This document shows, piece by piece, positions 26,580-35,367 of a stretch of 64,000 nucleotides of DNA (its first letter is position 1; each line of letters begins with the position of its first letter). A program made the position numbers and the translations under genes. Source of the stretch: Bacillus sp. 1780r2a1 (GTDB taxonomy: Bacteria; Bacillota; Bacilli; Bacillales; Bacillaceae_H); assembly GCA_024134725.1 (NCBI GenBank), contig CP099863.1, positions 1,607,501 to 1,671,500 on the forward strand, in the 5' to 3' direction. Under the pieces are notes generated by a model. It saw nothing but the letters and a program-made list of their open reading frames with translations, did not search any database and was not told the DNA's origin.

Positions 26580-26993
26580 ATGCCAGCTGAATTAATTAAG
26601 CTTTTTATTACAGCTTCTAGCAACGTTACGGGGACAGTTGATACGACGACTACCACAGAGGTAAGTCCGGATTCTTTAAAATTTGTGGCAATTGTTACCG
26701 CAGGAATGGTAGTGGGGGGGACAACGACCATTCCCGCTACTTCCTTTTTAGACGATAATGGAGACCCCGTTGCAGCACTGCCTACACCGGCAGCAGATAA
26801 TGTGTATAACGTTTATATCAACGGAGTACTCCAACAAGCCGGACTAAGCGTTATTACTCCTGCGCAGGTGACAATCAGTGCAGATGTACCGGTTGGTGTT
26901 CCTGTAGTATTAGAGCTTGATGATTTTGCAGATGTAACTTCAACGTCTACTTCTACTACGAACTTGGACGTTGATACAATCATTAATACGTAA
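26580..26993 (+). CDS. DUF4183 protein (second of a pair), Thr-rich
   Basis: A 137-residue acidic protein rich in Thr and Val. It shares the core YNVYINGVLQQAGL, QVTISADVPVG and PVVLELDDF with the gene 18 nt upstream, so the two are paralogues. Thr runs flank the core (TVDTTTTTEV, STSTSTTNL). A spore-coat or exosporium role is likely but not shown by sequence alone. Confidence 0.72.
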   Translation: MPAELIKLFITASSNVTGTVDTTTTTEVSPDSLKFVAIVTAGMVVGGTTTIPATSFLDDNGDPVAALPTPAADNVYNVYINGVLQQAGLSVITPAQVTISADVPVGVPVVLELDDFADVTSTSTSTTNLDVDTIINT

Positions 26994-27011
26994 GCATACT
27001 TCGTATATGCA

Positions 27012-27044
27012 AAAAAAGGGAGTAACCGATGTTACTCCCTTTTC
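27012..27044 (+). terminator. Terminator of the DUF4183 pair
   Basis: AAAGGGAGTAAC / GTTACTCCCTTT with a CGAT loop. Confidence 0.85.
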
Positions 27045-27085
27045 TACGTGTGTGAACCTATATAAAAGGAAAGGAATCTCTGTAT

Positions 27086-27247
27086 CTAATGTAAGGTGGT
27101 TTCTTTAAACTCATGAATGACACTTGTTATTAAGAGAATATCTTTGTAAATCTCGTCTCTGATGCTTGAACATGAACAATTGCGATAATCTGCCAGCAAC
27201 CGATTTAACTCGTGGTGAAACAGAAATGCTTCTTTTTTTGTAATCAT
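27086..27247 (-). CDS. Small 53-residue protein
   Basis: ATG to TAG on the minus strand with GGGAG upstream. The sequence begins MITKKEAFLFHHELNRLLAD, continues with a CSCSS segment and ends VIHEFKETTLH. It looks like a short two-helix protein. I do not recognise a family. Good codon structure and a ribosome binding site support it. Confidence 0.55.
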   Translation of the reverse strand: MITKKEAFLFHHELNRLLADYRNCSCSSIRDEIYKDILLITSVIHEFKETTLH

Positions 27248-27299
27248 TTTAAAAACTCCCTAACGTTTCAGTAAAGACTCCTGAGGTATGATGAGGAGC

Positions 27300-27324
27300 T
27301 GATAAACAGCTATACTGTTTATCA
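27300..27324. repeat. 10-bp perfect inverted repeat
   Basis: TGATAAACAG-N5-CTGTTTATCA between the small minus-strand gene and the amidase gene. It has no T run, so it may be an operator rather than a terminator. Confidence 0.4.
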
Positions 27325-27505
27325 TTAACGGATTCATTTAACATCATTCTGTTAAAAGTCTCTTTATATAGTATTTACTCTGTATTTACATAAATTAAAC
27401 CTCAAGTTGCAGTGTTTTTCTCTAGAAAATAGTGGGAATGGGTTTCTGTACGTGTCGCTATAAGCGAGCATAGCATAATTTAAATATAAGGAGGAGACAA
27501 GCGAT

Positions 27506-28534
27506 ATGAAAAAAATTTATCTTGATGCAGGACACGGTGGACAAGATTCAGGAGCTGTGTCAAATGGGCTTCTTGAAAAAAATTTAGTACTAAAACTGCA
27601 GCAATACATGATTCAATTTTTAAATAATCAATATGCAGGATTTACTATTCGCACTACGCGTACAACAGATGTTTTCTTGTCACTAAGCGAAAGAGCAAGT
27701 CGAGCAAACGCATGGGGAGCAGACGCATTTATGTCTATTCACGTGAACGCTGGAGGTGGAACAGGGTATGAAGATTATATTTATACAGGTCGAAGAGTTA
27801 GCTCTGTTTCATTACGAAATGCAGTACATGACGAAGTAAAGAAAATAATAAGTGGTTACAATCATCCAAATCGAGGGAGAAAAACAGCCTCTTATGCCGT
27901 GCTTCGCCGTACGAATATGCCAGCTGTTCTAACTGAAATTGCTTTTATTGATCGAGCTGCAGACGCGACTTTGCTTAAAAATGAATCGTTTTTACAGAAT
28001 ATAGCCTACGCCTATGCAAAAGGAATGGCAACTTTTTTAAATTTACCTACAAAATCAGGAGCTATACCTAAGCCAACTCCAACACCAGTTCCAATTCCGC
28101 CAAAAGCACCATCACAGCCTTCAGCTCCCCCGGCTTCAACTTCAGGAGATGTTGTTATTCGTACTATCCAACAAACATTAAACTCTCGCTATAAAACAGG
28201 TATTGCTGTAGACGGGGTTTATGGCCCTAATACAAAAGCAGCGCTTATTAAAGGTCTACAGTCTGAGCTGAACACGCAATTTAATGCGGGCTTAGCCGTA
28301 GATGGAATTTATGGAAGTAATACAAGAAATGCCGTTGTAAATGTCGTAGAAGGAGCTCGTGGAAATTTAACATGGATTGCACAAGCGGCTCTTTATATTT
28401 CTGGTCAGAATCCGGGCACTATTGATGGCATCTTTGGTATTAATACGTTAAATGCAGTCAAAGCATTCCAGCGCAGTAAAGGTCTTTCCTCAGATGGAAT
28501 TATAGGTACGAATACGTGGCGTGCATTATTTTAA
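27506..28534 (+). CDS. N-acetylmuramoyl-L-alanine amidase (Amidase_3) with peptidoglycan-binding repeats
   Basis: Zinc amidase cleaving the MurNAc-L-Ala bond. The catalytic domain (1-175) has His10 (DAGHGG), Glu24, SIHVNAG and the catalytic glutamate in VLTEIAF. A Pro-rich linker (PKPTPTPVPIPPKAPSQPSA) follows. Then come repeated VDGVYGPNT-like segments, ending with a classic PG_binding_1 (GIFGINTLNAVKAFQ...GIIGTNTWRALF). There is no signal peptide, as in sporulation mother-cell lysins and phage lysins. It stands alone, with no holin gene beside it, so mother-cell lysis or germination is the likelier role. Confidence 0.87.
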   Translation: MKKIYLDAGHGGQDSGAVSNGLLEKNLVLKLQQYMIQFLNNQYAGFTIRTTRTTDVFLSLSERASRANAWGADAFMSIHVNAGGGTGYEDYIYTGRRVSSVSLRNAVHDEVKKIISGYNHPNRGRKTASYAVLRRTNMPAVLTEIAFIDRAADATLLKNESFLQNIAYAYAKGMATFLNLPTKSGAIPKPTPTPVPIPPKAPSQPSAPPASTSGDVVIRTIQQTLNSRYKTGIAVDGVYGPNTKAALIKGLQSELNTQFNAGLAVDGIYGSNTRNAVVNVVEGARGNLTWIAQAALYISGQNPGTIDGIFGINTLNAVKAFQRSKGLSSDGIIGTNTWRALF

Positions 28535-28540
28535 AGAAAT

Positions 28541-28572
28541 AAGCGGACTCTATATAGAATCCGCTTTGTTTG
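28541..28572 (+). terminator. Terminator after the amidase gene
   Basis: AAGCGGA...TCCGCTT around TCTATATAGA. Confidence 0.7.
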
Positions 28573-28720
28573 TGATTAGGTGCGTTCATTTACACTTGTA
28601 CAGAGTGCAAGGTTATGCAATTAAAAAGGAATCATCAACGCTACTGACATAATAATCTAATTGACTTTTTATTGCTGTAAATACTTAAGTTAAGGGTCCT
28701 ATAAAAATAGAAAATTTAGT

Positions 28721-29203
28721 TTACTCACTGATTTTGGGGCTCATTTCTAGTTTTTTTGGCTTTTCAATAAACTTTTGAAAAGCATAATTCAAAAGAGCTA
28801 GCGAAAAAGAAATAATGAAAAGTATTGTAGAATTAAACTTTTTAAGTTGATAATGACCAATTTTTTGAAAAAGTGAATTTAAAGGATGAGAAAAAATAAG
28901 GTCTATTATTAAATTAACAAGTGAATATAACAAAAATCTACCATTTGTAAAATGAAACACCCACAGATTAATTGTAAAGAAAGGTCCAAATATAAAGGCT
29001 AATGCATCAAAAACCATGTACTTGATTCCACCTTCTACTTTCCACCACTTAAAAATAGTATTTAAAAGTGTTTGAACCAGTAGTATACATGAGCAAAATA
29101 ATGTGACTGGCAAAAATCTTTTAAAAGATTTTTTAGGAAGAAAAAGAATAACAATTACCCATAATACAATGGCGTTAAAAATTCTAAAAAAACTTGCATT
29201 CAA
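28721..29203 (-). CDS. Multi-pass membrane protein, unknown function
   Basis: A 160-residue protein with about five hydrophobic segments and a basic tail (FIEKPKKLEMSPK). TTG 29203 has AGGGTG six bases upstream; a GTG at 29212 overlaps that site. It resembles the small uncharacterised membrane proteins common in Bacillus. No further assignment is possible. Confidence 0.65.
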   Translation of the reverse strand: MNASFFRIFNAIVLWVIVILFLPKKSFKRFLPVTLFCSCILLVQTLLNTIFKWWKVEGGIKYMVFDALAFIFGPFFTINLWVFHFTNGRFLLYSLVNLIIDLIFSHPLNSLFQKIGHYQLKKFNSTILFIISFSLALLNYAFQKFIEKPKKLEMSPKISE

Positions 29204-29391
29204 AATAATCACCCTAATTTTTCTTCTAGTATGTGTTATTTAGTTGATTTCATTCTATATAGAGTGAAAAATAAAGACGATTACTTGACGAAATGGCAGA
29301 GTCTTAAGTGGGAATTAATGTGCATTTTAAGAAAGTTATGCAGTTATCTATTTTGTTTATCAAGAAGATAGCGGTACTTCATCATTTGAAT

Positions 29392-29808
29392 TCACTTCAA
29401 AAGCTCATACATAACTTTGATAATCCAAACCAAAAAAGTTATCCAAATTAATACAATAAGAAAGCCAACAAACCAATTTTTAGGCCTTTTATTTTTCTTT
29501 AATTCTTCTGCTTGGAGTTGATAAGATTCAATTATATGAGAAGGTATTAGTTTTAATGCAAGAGAAATCCCGATAGGAACAATAATTAGGTCATCAAGAT
29601 AACCCAATACGGGAATAAAGTCTGGAATTAAATTAACAGGACTAAATGCATATGCTACTACGCATATTGCAACAACTTTGGCGTAAAGTGGAACGCTCTT
29701 ATCTTTATAAGATAGAAAAAGTACAAATAAATTTTGTTTCAATTTTTTGCATAGCTCTTTAATTTTATTATTACATTTTGTTTTTTCATTAATGTTTAAA
29801 CCCTCCAT
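29392..29808 (-). CDS. DUF1232 (YkvA-like) membrane protein
   Basis: A 138-residue protein. The DUF1232 core is clear: VAYAFSPVNLIPDFIPVLGYLDDLIIVPIG near 53-82. A hydrophobic C-terminal segment (WFVGFLIVLIWITFLVWII) follows. The first ATG lies on the GGAGGG sequence itself, so the true start may be a non-standard codon just inside (an ATT at 29793 has ideal spacing). Function unknown. Confidence 0.78.
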   Translation of the reverse strand: MEGLNINEKTKCNNKIKELCKKLKQNLFVLFLSYKDKSVPLYAKVVAICVVAYAFSPVNLIPDFIPVLGYLDDLIIVPIGISLALKLIPSHIIESYQLQAEELKKNKRPKNWFVGFLIVLIWITFLVWIIKVMYELLK

Positions 29809-29918
29809 TCAGCCCAATTATAAATTAAAATAAGTTGGCAGAGTAACTTATTGATGAATAATTGAAAAAAGCAGAATAACAATCTGATGGAAATTATTCA
29901 AATAAATATTAAAAATAT

Positions 29919-30059
29919 TTACGGTATTAAATAAGGTAATGAATCAATTAAAGAGGTATTAATTGCTGAATGTATTAGCCAAAAAACTGTCAATTTTAAT
30001 TGTAAAAATAATAAGGTTGCGACTATAAAAGATGTTAATAAGATTTGTGATTTATTCAT
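29919..30059 (-). CDS. Possible 46-residue hydrophobic peptide
   Basis: MNKSQILLTSFIVATLLFLQ and a second hydrophobic part ending SLIDSLPYLIP. A modest GGAAGTG lies upstream. It may be a small membrane protein; the evidence is only composition and an open frame. Confidence 0.3.
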   Translation of the reverse strand: MNKSQILLTSFIVATLLFLQLKLTVFWLIHSAINTSLIDSLPYLIP

Positions 30060-30477
30060 TTCACTTCCAAAAGGAAAACAATTGCAGCCAAAATAAGTAT
30101 GCTTTTTAAAGGTGCTTATGGCTGGCAACAATAAAGGTGCAGTAGCTACTTAGAGAGAAGACTGAAATTGTATCGTACTCAAAGTTATTTGAGACTAGAT
30201 AACGAAAATCATTTATTGTTTAATATCACTATATAAGTATGTAGCAAACAGTTAATGAAGTATTGTTAAGACTATAAGTGACATATGGTGTATTTATAAA
30301 AAAGAATATAATATAAAAAAGGTCGCATGGATTGACCACACGACCACATAAATGACCACGCATTTTCGTTATTTAAAGTACACTAGGATTTTCAAGGGAG
30401 TTGGAGAACTCCCTGAAACCGTTGATATACAAAGGTTTTGCGTAACCTCAAATAAAAATGAGTTCAGAGCGATTCTT
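30060..30477. other. Gene-poor AT-rich stretch
   Basis: No credible gene. It holds three GACCAC copies (30334, 30342, 30354) and an inverted repeat AGGGAGTT-GGAG-AACTCCCT at 30395-30414 without a T run. It may be a scar of a lost element. Confidence 0.4.
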
Positions 30478-31386
30478 TCATTTCCATTCATAAGGCGTTT
30501 CTTGGTAAACATAATAGTTTAGCCAATTCATAAACAAAAGATTTGCATGTGAGCGCCACGTTTTGAGCGGAGCACGGGTTGGATCGTCATTCGGAAAATA
30601 GTGCTCAGGAAGCTTTGCATCCATTCCTTTTGTTTTGTCGCGCATAAACTCATCTTGTAGTGTTTGGACATCATATTCAGGATGACCCGTCACAAATATG
30701 AACTTTTCATCCTTTGACATGACTAAATAGACACCAGCTTCTTCTGAGTGTGATAGCAACATTAAATCAGGGTGAGCTCTCACTTCGTTTAAGTCCACAT
30801 CTGTATGGCGTGAATGAGGAGAGAAAAAGAGATCATCAAAGCCTCTAAGAAGCTTAATAGGCTCTTGAAGAGAAGTATGTGTAAACACACCTGTACACTT
30901 TTCGTCAAGCGGTCTTTTATCAATGTTAAAATGATGATATAACCCAGCTTGAGCTCCCCAACAAATATGCATCGTTGACGTAACGTTTGTCTTACACCAA
31001 TCCATAATTTCAGTTAGCTCTGACCAGTAATTTACATCTTCAAATGGAATATGCTCAATTGGTGCACCAGTAATGATCATGCCGTCAAACTTTTGGTGTT
31101 TAATTTGCTTAAAGGTTTTATAAAACTGTTCCAAATGATTTTTACTCGTTGTCTTTGCTTCATGAGTTGCCGGGTGCAAAAGCGTAATATGTACTTGCAA
31201 CGGTGAGTTCCCCAGAAGGCGAAGCAGCTGTGTTTCCGTTTTTTCTTTTTCAGGCATTAAATTTAAAATCGCAATATTTAAAGGGCGAATTTCTTGATTA
31301 AATGCCCGTACATCATCCATGATAAAAATACGTTCTTTTTCTAAAATTTCTTTTGCTGGTAGATCACGCGGGATGTTAATAGGCAA
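30478..31386 (-). CDS. metA: Homoserine O-acetyltransferase (MetA family)
   Basis: Activates homoserine for methionine synthesis. It has 302 residues. The catalytic Cys142 lies in HICWGAQAG, and the His and Glu of the triad are in GHPEYD. Residue 111 is Glu (GAPIEH), which in this family marks acetyl-CoA rather than succinyl-CoA use. The start is a TTG at 31386 behind AGGAGGAAG. It is monocistronic. I see no S-box riboswitch in the 115-nt leader, which is unusual for a methionine gene in Bacillaceae. Confidence 0.92.
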   Translation of the reverse strand: MPINIPRDLPAKEILEKERIFIMDDVRAFNQEIRPLNIAILNLMPEKEKTETQLLRLLGNSPLQVHITLLHPATHEAKTTSKNHLEQFYKTFKQIKHQKFDGMIITGAPIEHIPFEDVNYWSELTEIMDWCKTNVTSTMHICWGAQAGLYHHFNIDKRPLDEKCTGVFTHTSLQEPIKLLRGFDDLFFSPHSRHTDVDLNEVRAHPDLMLLSHSEEAGVYLVMSKDEKFIFVTGHPEYDVQTLQDEFMRDKTKGMDAKLPEHYFPNDDPTRAPLKTWRSHANLLFMNWLNYYVYQETPYEWK

Positions 31387-31508
31387 TAAAACTTCCTCCT
31401 GTTTTTTCGTAATATAACGTGCAATCAACACTATATAGGGTGAGCGCACAGATTTTTATCTCTTGAATGGTTTTTAAAGACGATTTTCATTTCTATATAC
31501 AATACACT

Positions 31509-31537
31509 ATTATATGAATATACAGAATATTAATCAA
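31509..31537 (-). promoter_or_regulatory. SigA promoter of metA
   Basis: On the minus strand: TTGATT (31537-31532), 17 bp, TATAAT (31514-31509). The leader to the start codon is ~115 nt. Confidence 0.65.
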
Positions 31538-31707
31538 CTGAATTTTCGAAAAAGTATAGTTTCTTATTCGTAATTTAAGCCAAAGGTGATACAATATACA
31601 ACAGTAAGTGCTAGGTGATACTTAGATAGAACTAATATACATAAATAAGGTTCTTTTAATGGTAAAAAGAGCGTGCATTCATTTGTATGAAAAAGGAGAA
31701 GGATAAT

Positions 31708-33396
31708 ATGACAACCAAGAAACAAGTGAAAAGTGATTTACAAATCGCTCAAGAAGCAAAAATGAAACCGATTAAGGATATTGCAGCTCAGCTAAGTATT
31801 TTAGAAGAGGAGCTTGAGCCATACGGTCATTATAAAGGAAAGCTTTCACTAAATATTATGGAACGCCTAAAAGACCAAAAAGACGGTAAGGTTATTTTAG
31901 TGACGGCCATTAACCCGACTCCGGCGGGTGAAGGAAAGTCTACGGTAACTGTAGGATTGGCACAAGCGCTTCAACAGTTGGATGAAAAAGCAATTATCGC
32001 GATGCGTGAACCTTCTTTAGGTCCAGTCATGGGGATTAAAGGAGGTGCAGCTGGCGGTGGCTATGCTCAAGTTGTACCGATGGAGGACATCAATCTTCAT
32101 TTTACGGGAGACCTTCACGCCATTACAACAGCAAATAATGCGCTATCAGCTATTATTGACAATCACATTCACCAAGGGAACGAGTTGGGAATTGATACGC
32201 GTAAAGTAACGTGGAAGCGCGTTGTTGATTTAAATGATCGTGCACTTCGTCAAGTAGTAGTTGGGCTTGGTGGCCCAGTTCAAGGTGTACCAAGAGAAGA
32301 TGGGTTTGATATTACAGTAGCATCAGAAATCATGGCTATTTTCTGTTTAGCAACAAGCGTTCAAGATTTAAAAAAACGATTAGCTCGCATTGTAGTGGGT
32401 TATACATATCAAAATAAGCCAGTAACGGTCGCTGATTTAAACGCAGAAGGAGCACTAACTCTTCTTTTAAAAGAGGCGATTAAGCCTAATCTCGTCCAGA
32501 CGTTAGAGCATACGCCAGCTCTTATACACGGCGGTCCATTTGCTAATATTGCCCATGGATGCAACAGCGTCATTGCAACGAAGATGGCGGCTAAACTAGG
32601 TGACTATGTTGTCACAGAAGCAGGATTTGGCGCTGATTTAGGAGCAGAAAAGTTCTTAAATATTAAAGCACGAATGGCAGGTATTCAACCTGAAGCTGTT
32701 GTGCTGGTTGCAACCGTACGCGCGTTGAAAATGCACGGGGGTGTTCCGAAGACTGAGCTAAGTAAGGAAAATATTGAAGCGCTAAAAGAAGGCATGAAGA
32801 ATTTAGAAAAGCATATTGAAACAATCCGTGCATTCGGAGTTCCATGTGTGGTAGCAGTGAATCGGTTCATTACGGACAGCACGGGAGAAATTGAAACGAT
32901 TATGAGCTGGTGTGAGGAAAATAATATCAGAGTTGCGCTCACAGAAGTGTGGGAAAAAGGTGGCGCTGGTGGTGTAGACTTAGCAAGAGAACTCCTTGAT
33001 ATGATGAAAGCAGAAGAGTCAAACTTCGCACCCATTTATGATATATCAGCGCCAATTGAAGAAAAAGTAGAAACGATTGCAAAAGTAGTATACGGAGCAA
33101 GCGGCGTAGATTTTTCGTCTAAAGCTCAAAAGCAAATCGCTCAATTTGAACAATATGGCTGGTCCTACTTGCCTATTTGTATGGCCAAAACGCAGTATTC
33201 GTTAAGTGATGACCAAGATTTATTAGGAAGACCTGAAAACTTCCGCATCACAATTCGTGAGTTTAAGCCATCACTCGGTGCAGGTTTTCTAGTTGCTTTA
33301 ACAGGGTCCATTATGACGATGCCTGGCCTTCCCAAAAAACCAGCAGCGCTAAATATGGATGTCGACGAGAACGGACAAGCAGTAGGAATCTTTTAA
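31708..33396 (+). CDS. fhs: Formate-tetrahydrofolate ligase
   Basis: Makes 10-formyl-THF from formate, ATP and THF for one-carbon metabolism. It has 562 residues. The nucleotide loop is TPAGEGKST (about 72-80); [22 protein letters not shown] and the C-terminal [21 protein letters not shown] are diagnostic. ATG 31708 has AAGGAGAAGG upstream; an ATG seven codons earlier precedes that site. B. subtilis lacks this gene, so it is an addition to the metA-bsaA neighbourhood. Confidence 0.95.
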   Translation: MTTKKQVKSDLQIAQEAKMKPIKDIAAQLSILEEELEPYGHYKGKLSLNIMERLKDQKDGKVILVTAINPTPAGEGKSTVTVGLAQALQQLDEKAIIAMREPSLGPVMGIKGGAAGGGYAQVVPMEDINLHFTGDLHAITTANNALSAIIDNHIHQGNELGIDTRKVTWKRVVDLNDRALRQVVVGLGGPVQGVPREDGFDITVASEIMAIFCLATSVQDLKKRLARIVVGYTYQNKPVTVADLNAEGALTLLLKEAIKPNLVQTLEHTPALIHGGPFANIAHGCNSVIATKMAAKLGDYVVTEAGFGADLGAEKFLNIKARMAGIQPEAVVLVATVRALKMHGGVPKTELSKENIEALKEGMKNLEKHIETIRAFGVPCVVAVNRFITDSTGEIETIMSWCEENNIRVALTEVWEKGGAGGVDLARELLDMMKAEESNFAPIYDISAPIEEKVETIAKVVYGASGVDFSSKAQKQIAQFEQYGWSYLPICMAKTQYSLSDDQDLLGRPENFRITIREFKPSLGAGFLVALTGSIMTMPGLPKKPAALNMDVDENGQAVGIF

Positions 33397-33397
33397 T

Positions 33398-33430
33398 AAG
33401 AAAAGACGATGGGTGCATCGTCTTTTCTTA
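33398..33430 (+). terminator. Terminator after fhs
   Basis: AAGAAAAGACGATG / CATCGTCTTTTCTT, four-base loop. Confidence 0.85.
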
Positions 33431-33518
33431 TTTTTTCCAAAATGCGTATGTTATTATAGGAAATGGTTAGAACAAGTAAAAGGTTAAATTATTTTATTGT
33501 AAAGAAAGTAGTGGAACA

Positions 33519-34055
33519 ATGTTTGATCCAATTGTATTTGATAATTTAAAAGTGGTTGTGGAAGGAGAAATATACGATTTAGATTTATCGGGACAAGTAT
33601 CGGTTGTAAATCGTGAAGACTTAATGGACTTAGCCCGTTTTACAAGAACGTATCGTATTTCATTTCAGCAGCATTCGTGCTGTACGGCAACCTTAGCGCT
33701 TTCAACTGATTTAGATAATATTCACGCTGAATTAACACCGTCTCGGCAGGAAAAGCCGGGCTGTACGGTATTTATCGCTTTTTATATTAAGCAAGCTGTT
33801 GCTTATACAAATGAAGATTGCAATGAAATTCGAACGCTATGTGAGAAGGTATGGGGAGCAAATCGAGTAATTGAACAACGAGTCATTCATAAAGTGGATA
33901 CTAACGAATATGAAATTGAAGTAAAAGTGGTATTTAATCGTTTTGTTTATGAAGACCAAGTGGCCGATTTAATCGAAATGATTGATTATATGCTCCAAAC
34001 AACAGACCAGTTGAAAAGTTACTATGATCAGCAAACACAAAATAAGAACTTATAA
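33519..34055 (+). CDS. Conserved hypothetical protein (178 residues)
   Basis: Soluble mixed alpha/beta protein starting MFDPIVFDNLKVVVEGEIYD. Four cysteines (QHSCCTA, KPGCTV, NEDCNEI plus CEKVW) might bind metal. I do not recognise a family. It lies between the fhs terminator and bsaA and is probably monocistronic. Confidence 0.6.
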   Translation: MFDPIVFDNLKVVVEGEIYDLDLSGQVSVVNREDLMDLARFTRTYRISFQQHSCCTATLALSTDLDNIHAELTPSRQEKPGCTVFIAFYIKQAVAYTNEDCNEIRTLCEKVWGANRVIEQRVIHKVDTNEYEIEVKVVFNRFVYEDQVADLIEMIDYMLQTTDQLKSYYDQQTQNKNL

Positions 34056-34126
34056 ATTGTTGAAACGACACCTCATGCATTACAATAAAGGTATGAACGA
34101 TACTTTACTAAATGGAGGTCAAATGT

Positions 34127-34603
34127 ATGTCAGTTTATGAGTATTCTGCAAAAACGATTAAAGGTGAAGAAGTGCCGCTTTCCCAATATGAAGATAAAAT
34201 TTTGGTTATTGTTAATACAGCAAGTAAGTGTGGTTTTACTCCTCAATATAAGGAGCTTCAGGCTCTTTATGAAGAAATGAAGGATCAAGGCGTAGAAGTT
34301 CTTGGCTTCCCTTGTAATCAATTTGGTGGGCAAGAGCCGGGTAGTGCCGGTGATATTGAACAGTTTTGTGAATTGAATTACGGAGTATCTTTTCCGATGT
34401 TTGATAAAGTGGATGTAAAAGGTGAACATGCACATCCTTTATTTACATACTTAGCCGAAGAGGCGCCCGGTGTATTTGGATCTAAAACGATTAAATGGAA
34501 TTTCACCAAATTTCTTGTGAACCGTCAAGGAGAGGTAATTAAGCGCTACGCACCACAAACTGCACCAAAAGATATAAAGAAAGACATTGAAGACTTAATA
34601 TAA
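34127..34603 (+). CDS. bsaA: Glutathione peroxidase-family thiol peroxidase BsaA
   Basis: A 158-residue thioredoxin-fold peroxidase. The catalytic Cys35 is in NTASKCGFTPQY, with Gln in FPCNQFGGQEPG and Trp in KWNFTKFL. It uses cysteine, not selenocysteine, and probably draws electrons from thioredoxin, as Bacillaceae lack glutathione. GGAGG lies eight bases before ATG 34127. Confidence 0.92.
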   Translation: MSVYEYSAKTIKGEEVPLSQYEDKILVIVNTASKCGFTPQYKELQALYEEMKDQGVEVLGFPCNQFGGQEPGSAGDIEQFCELNYGVSFPMFDKVDVKGEHAHPLFTYLAEEAPGVFGSKTIKWNFTKFLVNRQGEVIKRYAPQTAPKDIKKDIEDLI

Positions 34604-34605
34604 GG

Positions 34606-34642
34606 AAAAGCAGATGAGCATAGTGTTCATCTGCTTTTTTGT
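34606..34642 (+). terminator. Terminator after bsaA
   Basis: AAAAGCAGATGA / TTCATCTGCTTTTTT. Confidence 0.85.
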
Positions 34643-34710
34643 TACTCAAACACCTTGAACGTCTTTGTGGTAAAATAAATTGAATACATGGGTTTCATAA
34701 GGAGGCTAAA

Positions 34711-35367
34711 ATGAAGCGAACGATAAAAGAAGCAGAAGCATTTGTGAAAGAAAAGCTCGCACATGACACTACGGGCCACGACTGGCAGCACATTAATCGC
34801 GTGCGTAATTTAGCTATGCTCCTATGTGAAAAAGAAGGCGGCAATAAACAGGTAGTCGAACTGGCTGCTTTATTTCATGATGTTGTAGATGATAAACTAG
34901 TGGTTGATGTTGATAAAGCATATAAAGAAGTAGAAGAGTGGCTGATGGTTCACAAAATTAACCAAAAGGATTGTCATCATATTATACATATTTTAAAAAC
35001 AGTGTCTTTTAAAGGTGGAAACCGACCGAAAATGACGACGTTAGAAGGAGAAGTTGTGCAAGATGCGGATCGCTTGGATGCAATTGGAGCAGTAGGTATC
35101 GCGCGAACATTTATGTATGCAGGAGCTAAAGGGACACCCTTATACAACCCTTCAATTGAGATTCGAGACGTGATGTCAGAGCAGGAATATCGAAACGGAA
35201 AGTCAACGGCCGTTGCGCATTTTTATGAAAAGCTACTGAAGTTGTACGAAGGAATGAATACATACACAGCTAAAGTAATTGCAAAGGAACGCCATGACTA
35301 TATGCTTGGTTTTTTAGCACAATTTAAGAAAGAGTGGAATTATAAAAATGAAAATGATTACGATTGA
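34711..35367 (+). CDS. ypgQ: HD-domain phosphohydrolase YpgQ
   Basis: Metal-dependent phosphohydrolase of 218 residues. HD ligands are GHDWQHINRV, LFHDVVDD and QDADRLDAIGAVG. B. subtilis YpgQ is a manganese-dependent dNTP pyrophosphohydrolase, so the same activity is likely. It overlaps the next gene by 20 nt. Confidence 0.85.
   Translation: MKRTIKEAEAFVKEKLAHDTTGHDWQHINRVRNLAMLLCEKEGGNKQVVELAALFHDVVDDKLVVDVDKAYKEVEEWLMVHKINQKDCHHIIHILKTVSFKGGNRPKMTTLEGEVVQDADRLDAIGAVGIARTFMYAGAKGTPLYNPSIEIRDVMSEQEYRNGKSTAVAHFYEKLLKLYEGMNTYTAKVIAKERHDYMLGFLAQFKKEWNYKNENDYD

Noticed and set aside
27506..28534. Amidase as a sign of a prophage lysis module
   Set aside because: No holin, tail or other phage gene nearby; surrounded by bacterial genes.
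31387..31520. S-box (SAM-I) riboswitch before metA
   Set aside because: No AGAGAGGTGGAGGGA-like core and no terminator in the leader.
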